In this document: in pieces, positions 1 through 11,795 of the stretch
Numbering within the stretch: position 1 is the stretch's first letter
Layout of the letters: each line of letters begins with the position of its first letter
Assembly (NCBI GenBank): GCA_003254925.1
Contig: QANZ01045650.1
Location: 62,001-126,000, forward strand
Direction: 5' to 3'
DNA length: 64,000 bases
Source of the DNA: Chamaecrista fasciculata
Lineage: Eukaryota > Streptophyta > Magnoliopsida > Fabales > Fabaceae
The notes under the pieces: model-generated
What the model was told of the DNA's origin: nothing
The model's input: only the letters and a program-made list of their open reading frames with translations
Databases searched by the model: none
Position numbers and translations under genes: made by a program

Positions 1-2461
1 GTTTTAATCAGTACATTTGATGTAAATATGGATTGACAGAGTAATTAGTTCTTAATTATTCTCATATACAACATCATAGTTGCAGCCACATAATTATTAT
101 TCAACAAAACTTTAACGCAAATATATAGCATTTGCTAATCAGAGTGAAACATGCTAATCATAAAGCAGACATAACATTCAATTATTTGAGACATATTAAC
201 TGGAGCCCCCGTCTTGTCTTATATTCTCATGCACAGAGAGAAACCATCAAATTAAGTGAGAAAGGAGAAGATATTATTGGAATTTTAACAAGTTCATATA
301 TAGAATATAAAACAGCAATATTCTTATAAAATAACATATAATAATTGATGCTAACTCTTGTCTCTCATGTAGAGGCCAGGCCGATTTTCTTTGCTTTATC
401 TACTCTGATTGTCTTAATGGAAAGATTAAGTAAGTTAAACTTAGATTACATTGAAGAGAAAACTTCTTAACCTCTATATATGTTGAAGATTGACAGTTAA
501 CAACTCATCATGAGTCGTCAGTTCATTAATCCTACACTACACTTACTCATCATCGAAAATTCAATCACAATGGAAGACCAAAACCTATTAATCATACTTA
601 ATATTCACATGTATCATAGTTATATATATTAGACTAGTATAAATTCAATCATTTTAACTAAAATCAAGTGTCTATTAATTGATTAAGCTCAGTAAAATAA
701 TTTTTCAACAGAAGAAGGATCGAAATGATCAGACACATCAATAATTATGAAAATTCATATATAGTTGATACTGACGAGTGCAAATAATCTTACTTATGAG
801 ATCTAAACCCATCAGCTTCTAAGTTCTAAGTCATGCATGATAAATTGAAGAAGGGTAGAATTAGCATACAGAATTCAGATAAAATTGTTATGCCAGGTTC
901 TCTGCAGTGGTATAGTCTTATGAAGTTGTGTCATTTCTTTCTTCTGTGTGACGCTACGTTTTGAACAAAATATAGAATTAAAGGAAATATGAAAGTTGTG
1001 GCTAAATTTAAATCCACAGTAACTAAAGATTCAAAAATTTCAAATTCAAACTATTTATGCCTATGAGCCTATGAAACTCTTTTTCAACAATTCAATTGGA
1101 TATATACTCATCATCCAATTGGATATTTACCATCTTTTCTTTTATTATCTTTTTCTACTTCACATGTACATCCTTCTTAATAATAACAAGTAATTCGATC
1201 CGATCCTCTATAATTGCCAAGTCATGCATTTCTCTGCATTGAATTTTCCTTCATAAATCATTTCCTTCATAAATCATCATTAAAACGCAGCGTTTCATTT
1301 AAATTGCCCACCATGTGTCAAAATTCTATTAAGAGATATAAATTGGGCGGTCATGATTTTTTCAAGGCTTCAAAATTAACAGAACAAGGCTTTTTGTAGA
1401 AAATGAAAGGAAGGAAGATGAATCTTCAACATTAATTAAAATATACTATATTATATACCTTTTCAAATATACATTTTATCTTCGAAATATTTTAACATTC
1501 ATCAAATCCAAATCCTAAAGGATTAATCAAATTACATTAGATATACTTGGATTGTCACCTTGGATAATCACTAATTAATGTACAATTGTCATTGTCATTA
1601 CATCCATTGACTACAAATATACAACAGCTTGAAATTCTAAGAATTCACATCTATGGAATCTTGCCCCTTTTTCTCTCCTAAGTCTTAACTATATAACAAA
1701 AAAAAATCCTAACTTCAATTATATGTTAGGGACTCGAATCCCGAATCTCGAATCCTGTATCTTTAAATTTCATATAATTGGAACGCTAGACAAAATAATC
1801 ACAAAACGCGCCGTTTCATTTAATGAAATGGCGCGTTTCATAAAATGAGCCCGCCATATGGCGCGATCTTAACGGCAAGCACAAGATCGAACCGTTAAAA
1901 GCTATCCAAATATAGAGAATCACACACAAATCAAATTTAAAAGATCCAATTTCATATGTTAAAAACTTACAATTCTGTCCTAACTCTTTTAGGATATTCT
2001 AAAGCTTTAACTAACTTTATTATGAGAGTAAGTTCATAGAAAATCCTCTCCTTACATTGTTCCAATAAGTTCTTTAGGCTCACATTCCACTCAACTTAAC
2101 TAGAAAGGTCCTTAGCGCGCTAGCATTTTTCAATTTTTGTAACCATTATCAATAAAATACGACATTAATTAAGACAAAACAAAACAAGTAGTAAACAACA
2201 AAGAGAGACATCGCATATTCGCATACATAGGCTTATATGACAAAGCACAATGGAGAAATCAGGAAATGAGATTTTTCTTATTAGAAATTAAGCAAAGTCG
2301 TCGAATATCATTCGATTGAGAAAGTCAAGTAAGGAGTTCAATTCCACACTCCAATTTCAAATCTAAAAAATCACCCCTAAAATAAAACCTAAAATTCCAA
2401 CACAACAATGAAGCACTCAATTAACAGTACCAGACGTTAATACAACCTCGATTAACGATAA
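1..2461. other. Intergenic region, no gene recognised
   Basis: AT-rich sequence with only short, random-looking open frames and no recognisable protein. An imperfect palindrome built on AAACGCGCC and GGCGCGTTT lies at about 1803-1837, and a related motif (AAACGCAGCG followed by TTTCATTTAA) lies at about 1285-1304. These may be remnants of one repeat family. The last few hundred bases should contain the 3' end of the minus-strand gene that follows. I see no RNA gene here. Confidence 0.6.
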
Positions 2462-2887
2462 TCACTGATCAGGCTTAGTCTGAGTGTGGTGGCCGGAGGA
2501 CATGGTCGGAAAGCAACTCTGAGATCTACCGAGCGGACGACACGTCAGCCTACTTTTGTCTTTCCTCGCCGGAGAATCCAACGTCCTCAGAAACAGCCGT
2601 TTCATCGCCACAATCAAATGATGCCCTGAGTTTTCCGGCGACGACGATCGGAACTTCTCGCAAAACATCATGTGTCGTTTCAGTGCCTCCACTGTCGTTA
2701 TCTCTTTCTCTTTCTCTCTCTCCTCTTTCACTGCCTCCGCGCACAACCCGCATATCCAACGACCGTCGTATTTCTCCTTCACTCCTCCGATATACGCCAC
2801 CGTACATTCCTCCATCAATCCGCAGCAATAGCATTTCACCGACGCCGTCATCATCTTTGTCGTAACAGTACCCTCCGCCTCTCCCAT
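2462..2887 (-). CDS. DUF1677 family protein (small plant cysteine-rich protein)
   Basis: Single-exon frame of 141 residues on the minus strand. Residues 17-50 carry the DUF1677 hallmark: VKCYCCGLMEECT with cysteines at 19, 21, 22 and 28, then GRWICGLCAEAV with cysteines at 46 and 49. This resembles a zinc-binding ribbon. The charged stretch after it (EEREKEKEITTVEAL) and a basic tail with RSQSCF are also typical of the family. Its molecular role is unknown; plant members are small soluble proteins. The start is the first ATG of the frame, and a TATAAAA box lies about 90 bases upstream on the same strand. Open frames on the opposite strand here are shadows. It is unrelated to the transporter array. 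Confidence 0.85.
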   Translation of the reverse strand: MGEAEGTVTTKMMTASVKCYCCGLMEECTVAYIGGVKEKYDGRWICGLCAEAVKEEREKEKEITTVEALKRHMMFCEKFRSSSPENSGHHLIVAMKRLFLRTLDSPARKDKSRLTCRPLGRSQSCFPTMSSGHHTQTKPDQ

Positions 2888-2973
2888 CTCTTGATACGAC
2901 GCGTCGTTTTCTTCAAAACCGTCTTCTCAGCACCCAGCCGCAGATTTAATTTGTTTCTCTCACAATAACCTTG

Positions 2974-2980
2974 TTTTATA
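2974..2980 (-). promoter_or_regulatory. Probable TATA box of the DUF1677 gene
   Basis: TATAAAA on the minus strand, about 87-93 bases upstream of the ATG at 2887. The spacing fits a short 5' leader. No other evidence of transcription can be seen. Confidence 0.5.
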
Positions 2981-3539
2981 TTGAGGTGGTGTGAATTGTG
3001 ATAGTGTAAAACAGAGTGATTGAAAAAGGAAACGAATTGAAGAGTTGTTTTTCTTTATGGTAAGGCTGAAATCACTCTAACTAAAATGTAACTGAAATGA
3101 GTATATTTCCTAAATTATTTTTTATGTATCGCGGTTTTTCCCTCTCAATATCGTCATGAATTTTCTCGCCGCCGAAAATCAGTATTAACCCAGAAAGTAG
3201 TACCATAATAGAGTACATGTGATTTTCAGTCTTTTTTTTTTTTCTTGGCCAAATGTGATTTTTTTGGCCATATTAGAGTACATATCTAATCTAATATATT
3301 CTACATTTTTAGCTTCTGCTCCTCACACGTGTCGGCGCCTCCTTGATTGTGTTGTTACTGTTCAACTTCACACAATCATTTTGCAGCTGACACCTGTTAT
3401 TATTATTTTTTTTTACAAAAATTTCCAAAATCAATTTGGCGGCATCTGACTTTCCTCAATAGCCTCAATTTTCATTTAAATTTTGAATTGACCACATCTT
3501 GCCATTTAACCCGCGAGCAGCTCCCTCCTTCATCCCTCA

Positions 3540-3910
3540 CCAAATCCTAATCCTAATCCTTCTTCTCCCAAATTCAGTCACAATTCACACCTCATCAAAA
3601 CGCAGGCCACATTTTGTTTTTCGACCTTCTTCTCTCCCAAATTCAAATACCAATCCATATCTCCTCCTCTTCGCCTAATTCACAAACCCTAATATCTCCT
3701 CCTCTTCCTTTAATTCCGACCTTCCTCTTCTCTCTCCCTTAAACCCTAACCTACAAATTTTTTTCAAGCATCAGTTTTCATCCAAAAGACGCAGGCCACA
3801 AGGAGAAGCCCTATCGAACACCGTCGTCCATCCTCAACCTTTCGCCGTCGTCAGCCATAGCTACAGCAACAGTCGTTTTTCTCATCCTCCGAAGAACGGA
3901 TGTGATCAAG
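3540..3910 (+). other. Leader-like CT-rich region inside the Helitron
   Basis: A pyrimidine-rich stretch with repeated CTCCTCCTCTTC and AAACCCTAA words, which looks like a host-gene 5' untranslated leader. The motif ACGCAGGCCACA occurs twice, near 3600 and 3789, so the stretch contains an internal duplication. No convincing coding frame follows directly. Confidence 0.35.
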
Positions 3911-4424
3911 GTCAAAATCAAAGTTTTCTTTTTCATCTCTCAACTTTCTATTGCAGGATTGACATAATTCGAATTGGGATTTCTGAGTTGCGATTTCTTA
4001 TGAATCTGAGTTGCGATTTCTGGGGATATTTCCTCCATAGTCATAATTCGAATTGCTAGGTTTGGTTGTGTCTGTATTCTTATTTCAATCTATGCGCTTA
4101 TGAATCTGTTTTTCTCTAAATTTGGCCCCTGAGCTTAAATTCCTGAACTGACCCATAAACATTATTTGAAAGTTCATTTTAGTCCAACCAGAAATCTTAA
4201 AGGACATAGATATTAGAAATAGACAACATTACTTCTGTGTTTTATATTTTAGTCCTCACTGTTATCGTGTTCATTATTAACCGTTACTCTTCAGATTCTC
4301 TTTTTTAATATTTATTAACCACAATATGTTCTTTTTTTTTCTATATAGTGAAATATGACAGTAAAGTTGTTCTTTTTTTAATTGTTGCACAACCAGGGTC
4401 ATTAATGAAACCACAATATGTTCT

Positions 4425-5110
4425 CCAGGTTTGGCTATTGAAGGTTTTTGGCAGGTGGATGATAGAACTATTGTCATTGATGCTAATCCCACATTTGGTA
4501 AGATCAAACATTATTTCTTTTTAATTGATGGTGAGTATAATAATGATAGACAATACTGTAAATGTGTCCCCGGGAGAAAAGAATGACTACAAACACTGTC
4601 AAGTGAGAAATGAAGTGCATATATGCATGAGGAAGAAGTTTATTAAAACATTATTACTGTCAATAATGCTTCTGAGACTACTTTTGAATTAACTTTAATT
4701 TGAGCTTTTTGGTATAATTGAATGATATTACAATGTAGTGAGATGTAATTAACAAATTAACTAGAGAAGTTTTAATGTAAATGTGGTACGTGGGCATGCA
4801 TTTGTTAGATTATATTTATATATGCTCCACTTGTGTTATATATTTCATATTTGCCTTGACTTCATGAATTTTGACTTTTGAGACCGTGAGTTAAAGTGCC
4901 TATCTTTGATTGATATTCTTCTTTAACTTCAAATTAATACATTTCATGATTAATGTTTTCTACCAGATGCTATATTTGGTGTTCAGGGAAGAGTGGAAGA
5001 AATACAGGGATGGCTTCTACAGAAGGTGCCAGAGAAGGGCAGATATGGAGAATGATCCAGTTATGAAGCAAAAATTGATTTCACTGTGGAAAAAGATGAA
5101 GAAGGTAAAG
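4425..5110 (+). pseudogene. Exon-like fragments of unidentified gene(s) in the Helitron
   Basis: Two pieces look like exons. At about 4431-4498 a frame reads GLAIEGFWQVDDRTIVIDAN and is preceded by a CCAG acceptor-like site. At about 4989-5104 a frame reads REEWKKYRDGFYRRCQRRAD and continues to LISLWKKMKK, followed by a GTAAAG donor-like site. Their composition is protein-like, but I do not recognise either family. There is no upstream start or continuous frame, so they are captured debris rather than a gene. Confidence 0.4.
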
Positions 5111-5279
5111 CAACACTCTCAAATTTTCTGTGTTTACACCTCTTGCACACCCTGATCAGTCAAAAACTTAATTACTGATAATTAAGCTTATTGTTTATTA
5201 ATTTAAACTTCTCATTAACTCAGTAACTGAAAATGGAATCATTTCTACCTGATCTGTTTAACAATCTTTTCATAAATAT

Positions 5280-5366
5280 GTGCTAATTTGGGATTTTATT
5301 AAGCATAGACATCAAGAATGTGTAGTTGCATTGTAATAGGCAAGAAGAAAAAAAGAACCCGTGCAA
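5280..5366 (+). repeat. Truncated second copy of the Helitron 3' subterminal region
   Basis: About 85 bases here match the sequence just inside the Helitron 3' end (about 11690-11773). Both contain a TTTATTA run, a TAGACA..AAGAAT word, TGCATTGTA, a purine run, and the left half of the terminal stem (ACCCGTGCA at 5357-5365). The right half of the stem and CTAG are missing, so this copy cannot form the terminal hairpin. Confidence 0.6.
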
Positions 5367-5537
5367 ATAAGTTATTCACTTTGTTTGTGTGTGTATGATG
5401 TGAATATGTGCAATAGTAATTGATTTCTTCTACTCTGATGACTTCATTGAGAATTAGTTCACTTTCATGTTTACCATATTATTTCTTAACTCATGAAATA
5501 CTTTTGCTCTTTTTTTTTTTTCTTGAGAACATTATAG

Positions 5538-5660
5538 GAAGTTTTCAGATAAGCAAGGAATCTCCACATTGCCCGATTTTACTAGACTTTGGACTCACGA
5601 AGAAACTATCAACCACCATTAAGCAAAGCTCTTGCAAAGATGTTTTTGGCGTCTGCTGAG
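5538..5660 (+). pseudogene. Captured exon of an ABC1-family atypical kinase, frameshifted
   Basis: A frame after an ATTATAG acceptor reads ISKESPHCPILLDFGLTKKL, which contains the kinase DFG-type motif in the form LLDFGLTK seen in plant ABC1K (aarF-like) proteins. The reading then shifts by one base near 5626: the continuation ALAKMFLASAE, also typical of this family, lies in another frame. The piece ends at GAG before a GTATGT donor. No neighbouring ABC1K exons are present, so this is one captured, broken exon and not a functional gene. Confidence 0.7.
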
Positions 5661-6644
5661 GTATGTGCAGCAGTGCAGGCTTTGGTGCTATTTTAATAAT
5701 ATGGAAACAAATGAAATGACTTCTTTGTAAATAAAATTTTAAAAAAGGCTATCATCAGAGAGGCACTCATATGATTTGCATTGCAGAATCCCAGTTGCAT
5801 ATGACGTCCTTATTAATTTTGAGCAGTGTTGGAGAGAAGCTGCATATGGTGATTAAATTGCATGTAATGAATTTTGTTTCTGTAATTTCTGTAGAGTCTA
5901 CAGTTTAGTCTTGGGCAAGTATAGTGTTGTAGCAAAAGACTTACAGTAGCTTACAAATTAAGGTTAGTAATAACTATGTAATAATTATTTGCCATAGAAG
6001 GTGCTGTTCTGTTTTAGAAACTGTGGGTGTATAATTTCGTGACTACATTTCCTCTTTCTTTTATCTCCTCTGTCTCAAAATTCATACTGTTGTACTGTAC
6101 AGGTTTCCTATTCTTAAAATTTATAAGATAGTATAATCCCACTTTAACTAATCAGTTTTATTTTATTATTATAATATAATATTTGTAATGGATTCATTCA
6201 TTCATTTATTTGAGGTTCCTTTGTCTGCTCTGTCTCCCACATCCAATTCATTGATTTCTTGACCTACTTGAAGTCTCACAGTTCCGATATATAGTAAAAA
6301 GTGAAATGATGAATTGAAGATTTTTAAAGATAGAGCAGACAGACCTACTTAACAGAGACATGAATGAATGAATGAGTATTGTGCATAATGATTTTTAATT
6401 AGTTTTATTACTCAGATAGGACTTTTTAGCCTCCAGTTAGAACTGCAGTGAAAGATTTACTACTAGGTAGCTCTTAGTTGGAGTCCCATTGTTTAGTTTC
6501 AAAAAGAGTCTTTGCACTTTTGAGATAGAGATGAGTGCATTCTGATCTATTTAGTACCTTTTTCCTTCCTTAAGAACATGATCTTGCCGAAAATTTTTTG
6601 ATGTAAATATTAGTCTAAAGCACAAATTTTCTTTTGTTCTTTAG

Positions 6645-6991
6645 GAAATTATTGCTCCGACAAGAAACCTGCTGCTGTAAATTGGATTGAGGGTCGTGGA
6701 AAGTCAGTTGTTTGTGAAGCAATTATTAAAGAAATGGTGTTTAAGAAGGTGTTGAAGACCAATGTAGCTGCCTTAGTGGGGCTTAACATGCTCAAAAACC
6801 TTGCTGGCTCTGCTATTGCTGGTGCTGTTGGTGGTTTTAATGCTCATGCTAGCAACATTGTTGCTGCCATTTTTATAGCCACTGGTCAAGATCTTGCGCA
6901 GACTGTTGAGAGTTCTCATTGCATAACCATGATGGAAGCTGTCAATGATGGTAGAGACCTGTATATCTCAGTATCCATGCCTTCCATTGAG
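6645..6991 (+). pseudogene. HMGR-like: Captured internal exon of HMG-CoA reductase
   Basis: After a TTTAG acceptor the frame reads [20 protein letters not shown], then [49 protein letters not shown] and [20 protein letters not shown], ending at MPSIE with GAG before GTGATT. These are landmark sequences of the catalytic domain of plant HMG-CoA reductase (mevalonate pathway, ER), including the DKK lysine and the GQD aspartate. The exon is open throughout. Downstream the frame runs into non-homologous residues and stops at 7072, and the C-terminal GTVGGGT region is absent. No other HMGR exon is visible, so this is one orphan exon carried as passenger DNA. Differences from the usual GQDPAQN (here GQDLAQT) suggest relaxed constraint. 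Confidence 0.85.
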
Positions 6992-7729
6992 GTGATTGAG
7001 CATCCTCTCAATGCCCGTTATTTATATATTGATGGACTTTATCATATGCTCAAAGATATGAATTCTATTTAATCTCTCCAATGTAAGGTATCTAACCCAA
7101 GTGTTCTAATGTTTCATTTATCTTCACAGACTTCTACACACATGTGTTTTATAATGTCATGTGTGTATGGGCAGGTATCAAGTCATTAATCCAAAGAAAC
7201 TGCAAAGCTCATTGCTCTCAAAGAAGGTCTATTTTCAAGTATAGATGATGTTTTCTTAAATATATGTTTAGTATAGATGATGTTTTGAAAAAGTGAACTA
7301 ATGGGTCACTAACCTTTGAGAGAGAGAAAAAGGGAATTGAGTCGGCAAGTCATAGATATCATCTATTATTACAACTTGAGTCAGGGCAAGAGGAGATCCT
7401 AACCCAACAGAACTTGGTTATCTTGATTCTTCACTGTGATATTTGTAACACAATCTCATACACATATTTAAATGGAAGCATGGCACTGTCATGCTATTTA
7501 CTTTCTGTTACAGAATTACAGTCTATTTTTATGGAAACATTTGGTTAGGGCAGTATGTGCATGACTTAAATAGCTTATCTCATTCCGTTTACCATTAAAA
7601 GCAGCCTAATAATTAATAGCCATTAATTGCTTTAGCTTCACCAAAATGAAAAAAAAAACTGTTAGTTAATTAACTTATAATGTTAATTATCAGGCTGTTG
7701 GCTTTATTGATAGTTAGTAGCTTTCAGTA

Positions 7730-10700
7730 ACCATTGTTGATAATTTTGACAGCCCTTGGCATAGTTTGGGACACTTTGATACTGCAATTTATGATGCACC
7801 AAGCTGGAAGTTCCTGCGTAGCATGGTATGCTTGTGTCTATAACTGGGGATGCTGCTGTCATCAGTATTGGAGAATGTTGGAATATGGTATGCCTCTTAA
7901 TTCAAAAGTTGAAGTTTTAAAAGTTTTATCATCAGCTGGATTAGTTTTTTTTTTCTCATTTTCTTTTTACTCACTCTTCTTGATGGATATGTTTTATATC
8001 TGTAGCCAATTATCTTGAACTTGAAATTTTCCAGCAAAACATATATGCTGCTAATGCAATTAGTGTCCGAGTCTATCACTATGAGTCAACTTTTTCTTTT
8101 GAAACCTTCTGTATTTTGGTTATCATTGCTGCTGCTCCAGCTTATAAGTCATGCTTTTTTTTTCTTTTGGCCTGTTATAAGTCATGCTACTAGATGCATG
8201 TAATTAGGCTTTGTTTGAATGATATTAACATGAAGCAATTGTGAGTCTATCACTATATGATAGTCAACTGTTTCTTTTGACACCTTATGTATATTGGTTA
8301 TCATAGCCAATTATCTTCTTTTTTTTTTCTTTCCAAAAACCAGCATTATGTACATGTGTTATGAAATAGATGTCGAAACAAATTAAGAAAGGTAAAGGGA
8401 GAATATGTAAAGTTAATATTCTTTTCAATTTCATTATTCTTGAAAACTGCATTGGGACTCTCATTTGCTTGGTGAGATTGAACTTTTCCAATCTATTATG
8501 TTAAATTGTAAAAAGCAGCCAAGTATATGAAGGCCTCCTTCTTAAGACATCTCTTCTTAAGCCAAGTATATCTTTTAAGGACTAAATCTTATAATTTCTA
8601 ATCTTTCATCTGTATTCTTTTCTTAATTTGTACAGCTAACTTTTAGCTGACTTTTGGGTTTGCTTCCAGTGAAAAATTGTAGGCTACTTAAATACCTTCC
8701 AGTGAAAAAGGTTTTACTTTGCTCTCATTTGAAGGGTCATAGCTCAAGAATAACTTTTCTTGAACACAAGTTTCTACTGTCTTGGAACTTTTTGAACANT
8801 GAGTCTCAAAAATTAATTTAACATTTGGGAAAAGATGACAACAACTGTCATATTCACATAGTAAAGTGTCTACATTATTAGAGTGATCTGATGCATGTTG
8901 TTGAAAGAAATCAGGAAAAATCTGATGCAGCAGAAGCTTATGAGTCCATATTAACAGGGAGAAGGTAGTCTCTTTTCTCTACCAATGTTTCATGGAACAT
9001 GATACTAAAGTTACTGTAGTTACATTCTTTGCATAGTTTACTTTTTTTTTTCAAAAAAAAAAGAAAAATGTTCAAATTTTTGAAATCTGTAAGTTAATGT
9101 GATGATAACTCATATGGTGTTTCCAAAAAAAAAAAAGAGAACTGTTCAAATTCTTACTTCATGTAGCTGTTCAAATTTTTACTCATATGGTGATATATCT
9201 AAAATGTTGAAGTTTGCATGGTAATAATATATGGTTCAACTAATTTTTCGATACTTATTTTCTTTTGGGTTGTGTAGAGAGCAAATTTTATCAGCTTGCT
9301 ATGATTTGAAACATGAATGCTTTGGGGTGATGATGTTGATGATATGTTGATAAACTACACTGTGATAGAGAACTGCTATGGATGCTTTGGAGTGAGAAAG
9401 GTAACATGGTTACACAAACAACAACCTATGTGATTTTTGACAGAATAATAGCTAAATCAAATAAACTATAGAAATTACTATAGCTAAAATGTGATAAACT
9501 ATAGCTACTGTACAAGAAACATGTCTATAATTTATCTTGAACCAACTATGATATAGTAACCATTATTTTCCCCTTTTACTTTTGCAATATTTAAAGTTTC
9601 ATATATTGAATTCCATGTTCAAATGACTATTTCTTATAAGTAATTTTAATGACTTTTACTGCTAACAAATTGTGCTAGATTTTATGTTCTCAGTCAATAT
9701 TTGGTTGGATTGTAATTACTGTTTAAATTCTGCTGCCATTGCTGAAATTTACTGATGGACCTTGAGAATCCTTATCTTTGCACTTCTCTGTATACATCTG
9801 AAACTTCTCTGCTGAAGTAAGCCTTATTTTTGGTTTAGTTGGCTCTTTGTGACACGAAATACCTGTCAACTTGGTTTTACTAACTTATAAAATAATAGTG
9901 AATTGCAGTTTTTAATATGAGTTGCTGAACTTTATTGTAATTTCTGCTAGCAATTATAGATAATTTACTGTCAAATTTTGCTGCAACATTTTTGTATTGC
10001 TATATTATATTAAATTTGGGCATTAAACTTGGGCAAGAGTAATGTCAGCTGAACACTAAACTTGGGCAAGAGTAATCAATCTGCATTTAATACTTTTGTA
10101 AACTGAATCAGATAAATATAGGTATGATATAACCAGTAAGTCATTTTATTTTCTCTTAATGACCAACATGCTTCTTTGAAGATAAATATATGTACACTGG
10201 ATTTATAGAAGACAAAAAATTCAAATTTGCTCCAAAACTCATTGTCAACAAATCAAGTTCTTCAAGCAGAGGCAAGACAAAAAAGGAGGAAGATCCAGTG
10301 TCAAAAGCAACAGAAGAGGACAAAAAATACAGGTATCTATTTTCTTTCTTCTACATTTCCAGATTACCAAAATAATACAAAATATAAGTTGGAAAATAAC
10401 TTGGAAAAATCAGACTTTGCTTGCACTGTTGTTAGATGACTAAATATGAGTTTTTATCATTGTTGTATGTTTGTATATGTATGTTGTGATTTAAGTTTTG
10501 AGACTAATCAATAATCACCGAGGTACCATCATTTTAGGATTTTTTTACTGCTGAAACTAAAATATTATACAGTAAAATATGTTGCAGAATTATAACAGTA
10601 AAAAATCTGTGTACTTCTTACATTACTCTTGCCTAAGAGATGTGCACGCAAGGAGGTAAAATCAATCTACAACTGAACTCGAAACATGGGCAAGAGTAAT

Positions 10701-11040
10701 GTCAGTACACCACTATAATTCTATAATTACACTAATGGTGGATGTGACTTTGCATCAAGGTTTAGCATCTTGATATTCATTCCAAAGACACTGTTGTCAT
10801 TATAGATTACTGTGGCATTTCTTGCATCTCCTGCTGTTGTAGATGAGAAATAGCTTTAAATATTGCTACTAAGAAATAGTTAAAGCTTTCAAAAAAATTT
10901 CTTCTTTGATCATATGTTGAAATGATTAAATAATGCAGGAGCTCTTATCAAAAGAGTTACCAGATGCAAAGATTGTAGAAGCAGCCCTTGGAATGCCAAT
11001 AGAAATTTCAACAAATTCAACCATCCAGTAATATTTCTCC
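7730..11040 (+). pseudogene. Further exon-like fragments of unidentified origin in the Helitron
   Basis: Several short protein-like frames with splice-like borders are scattered here: SLGHFDTAIYDAPSWKFLRS near 7757-7831, NYLELEIFQQNIYAANAISV near 8005-8070, EKSDAAEAYESILTG near 8915-8960, a lysine/serine-rich piece (SSSSSRGKTKKEED) near 10190-10331, and QELLSKELPDAKIVEAALGM near 10937-11000. I do not recognise their families. A partial internal duplication (a GAGTCTATCACTAT word with following sequence) occurs at about 8068 and 8242. The words CTTGGGCAAGAGTAAT at about 10030 and 10062 and a near copy at about 10686 are also repeated. Confidence 0.35.
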
Positions 11041-11795
11041 CTCCATTGGAAGACGAATTTCAAGTATAGTTTCTCTAATATTTGAATATATAGTATTAGG
11101 TTATTCATTGAAAATCTAATATTAGAGGTTTTTTTTTTTACTATTCAATACTAGATTATGTTCTTTTGAAAAGATGTACAAGTTTTATAGCACAATGTTG
11201 TGATGCCATAACTGGAAAAGGCAAAAGTAGGATTCCTTAGATATATATATATATATATTTTGAGATTTTTAATTAAAAATATTACATAATTATTTATCTA
11301 TTGAGCACCACACTATTGGTTCTGTGCAAAGAAGCTAATATTAAATTTACTATTTGAGACCTTGCTTACTCTTTTAAATTGTGCAAGTTGATTATCGATG
11401 GTGCTCTAAACTTTTGCACATAGGCATGTAACACCTAGAAGTTATTAGGTATATAATTGATTTAGGAAGTAATATCTTAACTTACAATGCTATTTTGAAC
11501 TATTTTGGACTGTAATGCTCTAAAACTTCTGAATACTTGAGCAGTTGCTAAACTTCTGCAGGATTAATAGAACCAAAGTATGACAAGTATATTTGCACTT
11601 TATTTTGAACTGTAATAGTATATTCTGTATAAATTGATGCAGGTTCACTTAGGCAATGCCTATTAAAATTTTATATGACCATGAATATGTGCTAAATTGA
11701 CACTTTATTAGGTATAGACAAGAAGAATATGTATCTGCATTGTATCATGCAAAGAAAAAAAAGGACCCGTGCAATGTGCACGGGTCTCATACTAG

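Larger units (their letters stand above)
3285..11795 (+). mobile_element. Candidate gene-capturing Helitron, about 8.5 kb
   Basis: The right end has the Helitron 3' signature: a perfect 9-bp stem with a 3-base loop (ACCCGTGCA, ATG, TGCACGGGT at 11765-11785), six bases later CTAG (11792-11795), then T. The proposed left end starts TCTAATCTAATATATTC at 3285, directly after an A, and is followed by a CACACGTGTC subterminal motif. Insertion between A and T without target duplication is what Helitrons do. No Rep or helicase frame was recognised, so it would be non-autonomous. The interior holds exon pieces of several unrelated host genes, all with plausible splice borders. The right end is well supported. 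The left end is inferred by motif and could be elsewhere. A single N lies at 8799. Confidence 0.55.

Noticed and set aside
1730-1760. tRNA-like B box (ACTCGAATCCCGAATC on the minus strand)
   Set aside because: No matching A box or cloverleaf could be built by eye.
2550-2968. Open frames overlapping the DUF1677 gene on both strands
   Set aside because: They are low-complexity (repeated S/L or R/E) and lie in other frames of a clearly recognised gene.
6645-7072. A functional HMG-CoA reductase gene
   Set aside because: Only one exon is present; the N-terminal membrane part and the C-terminal catalytic end are missing.
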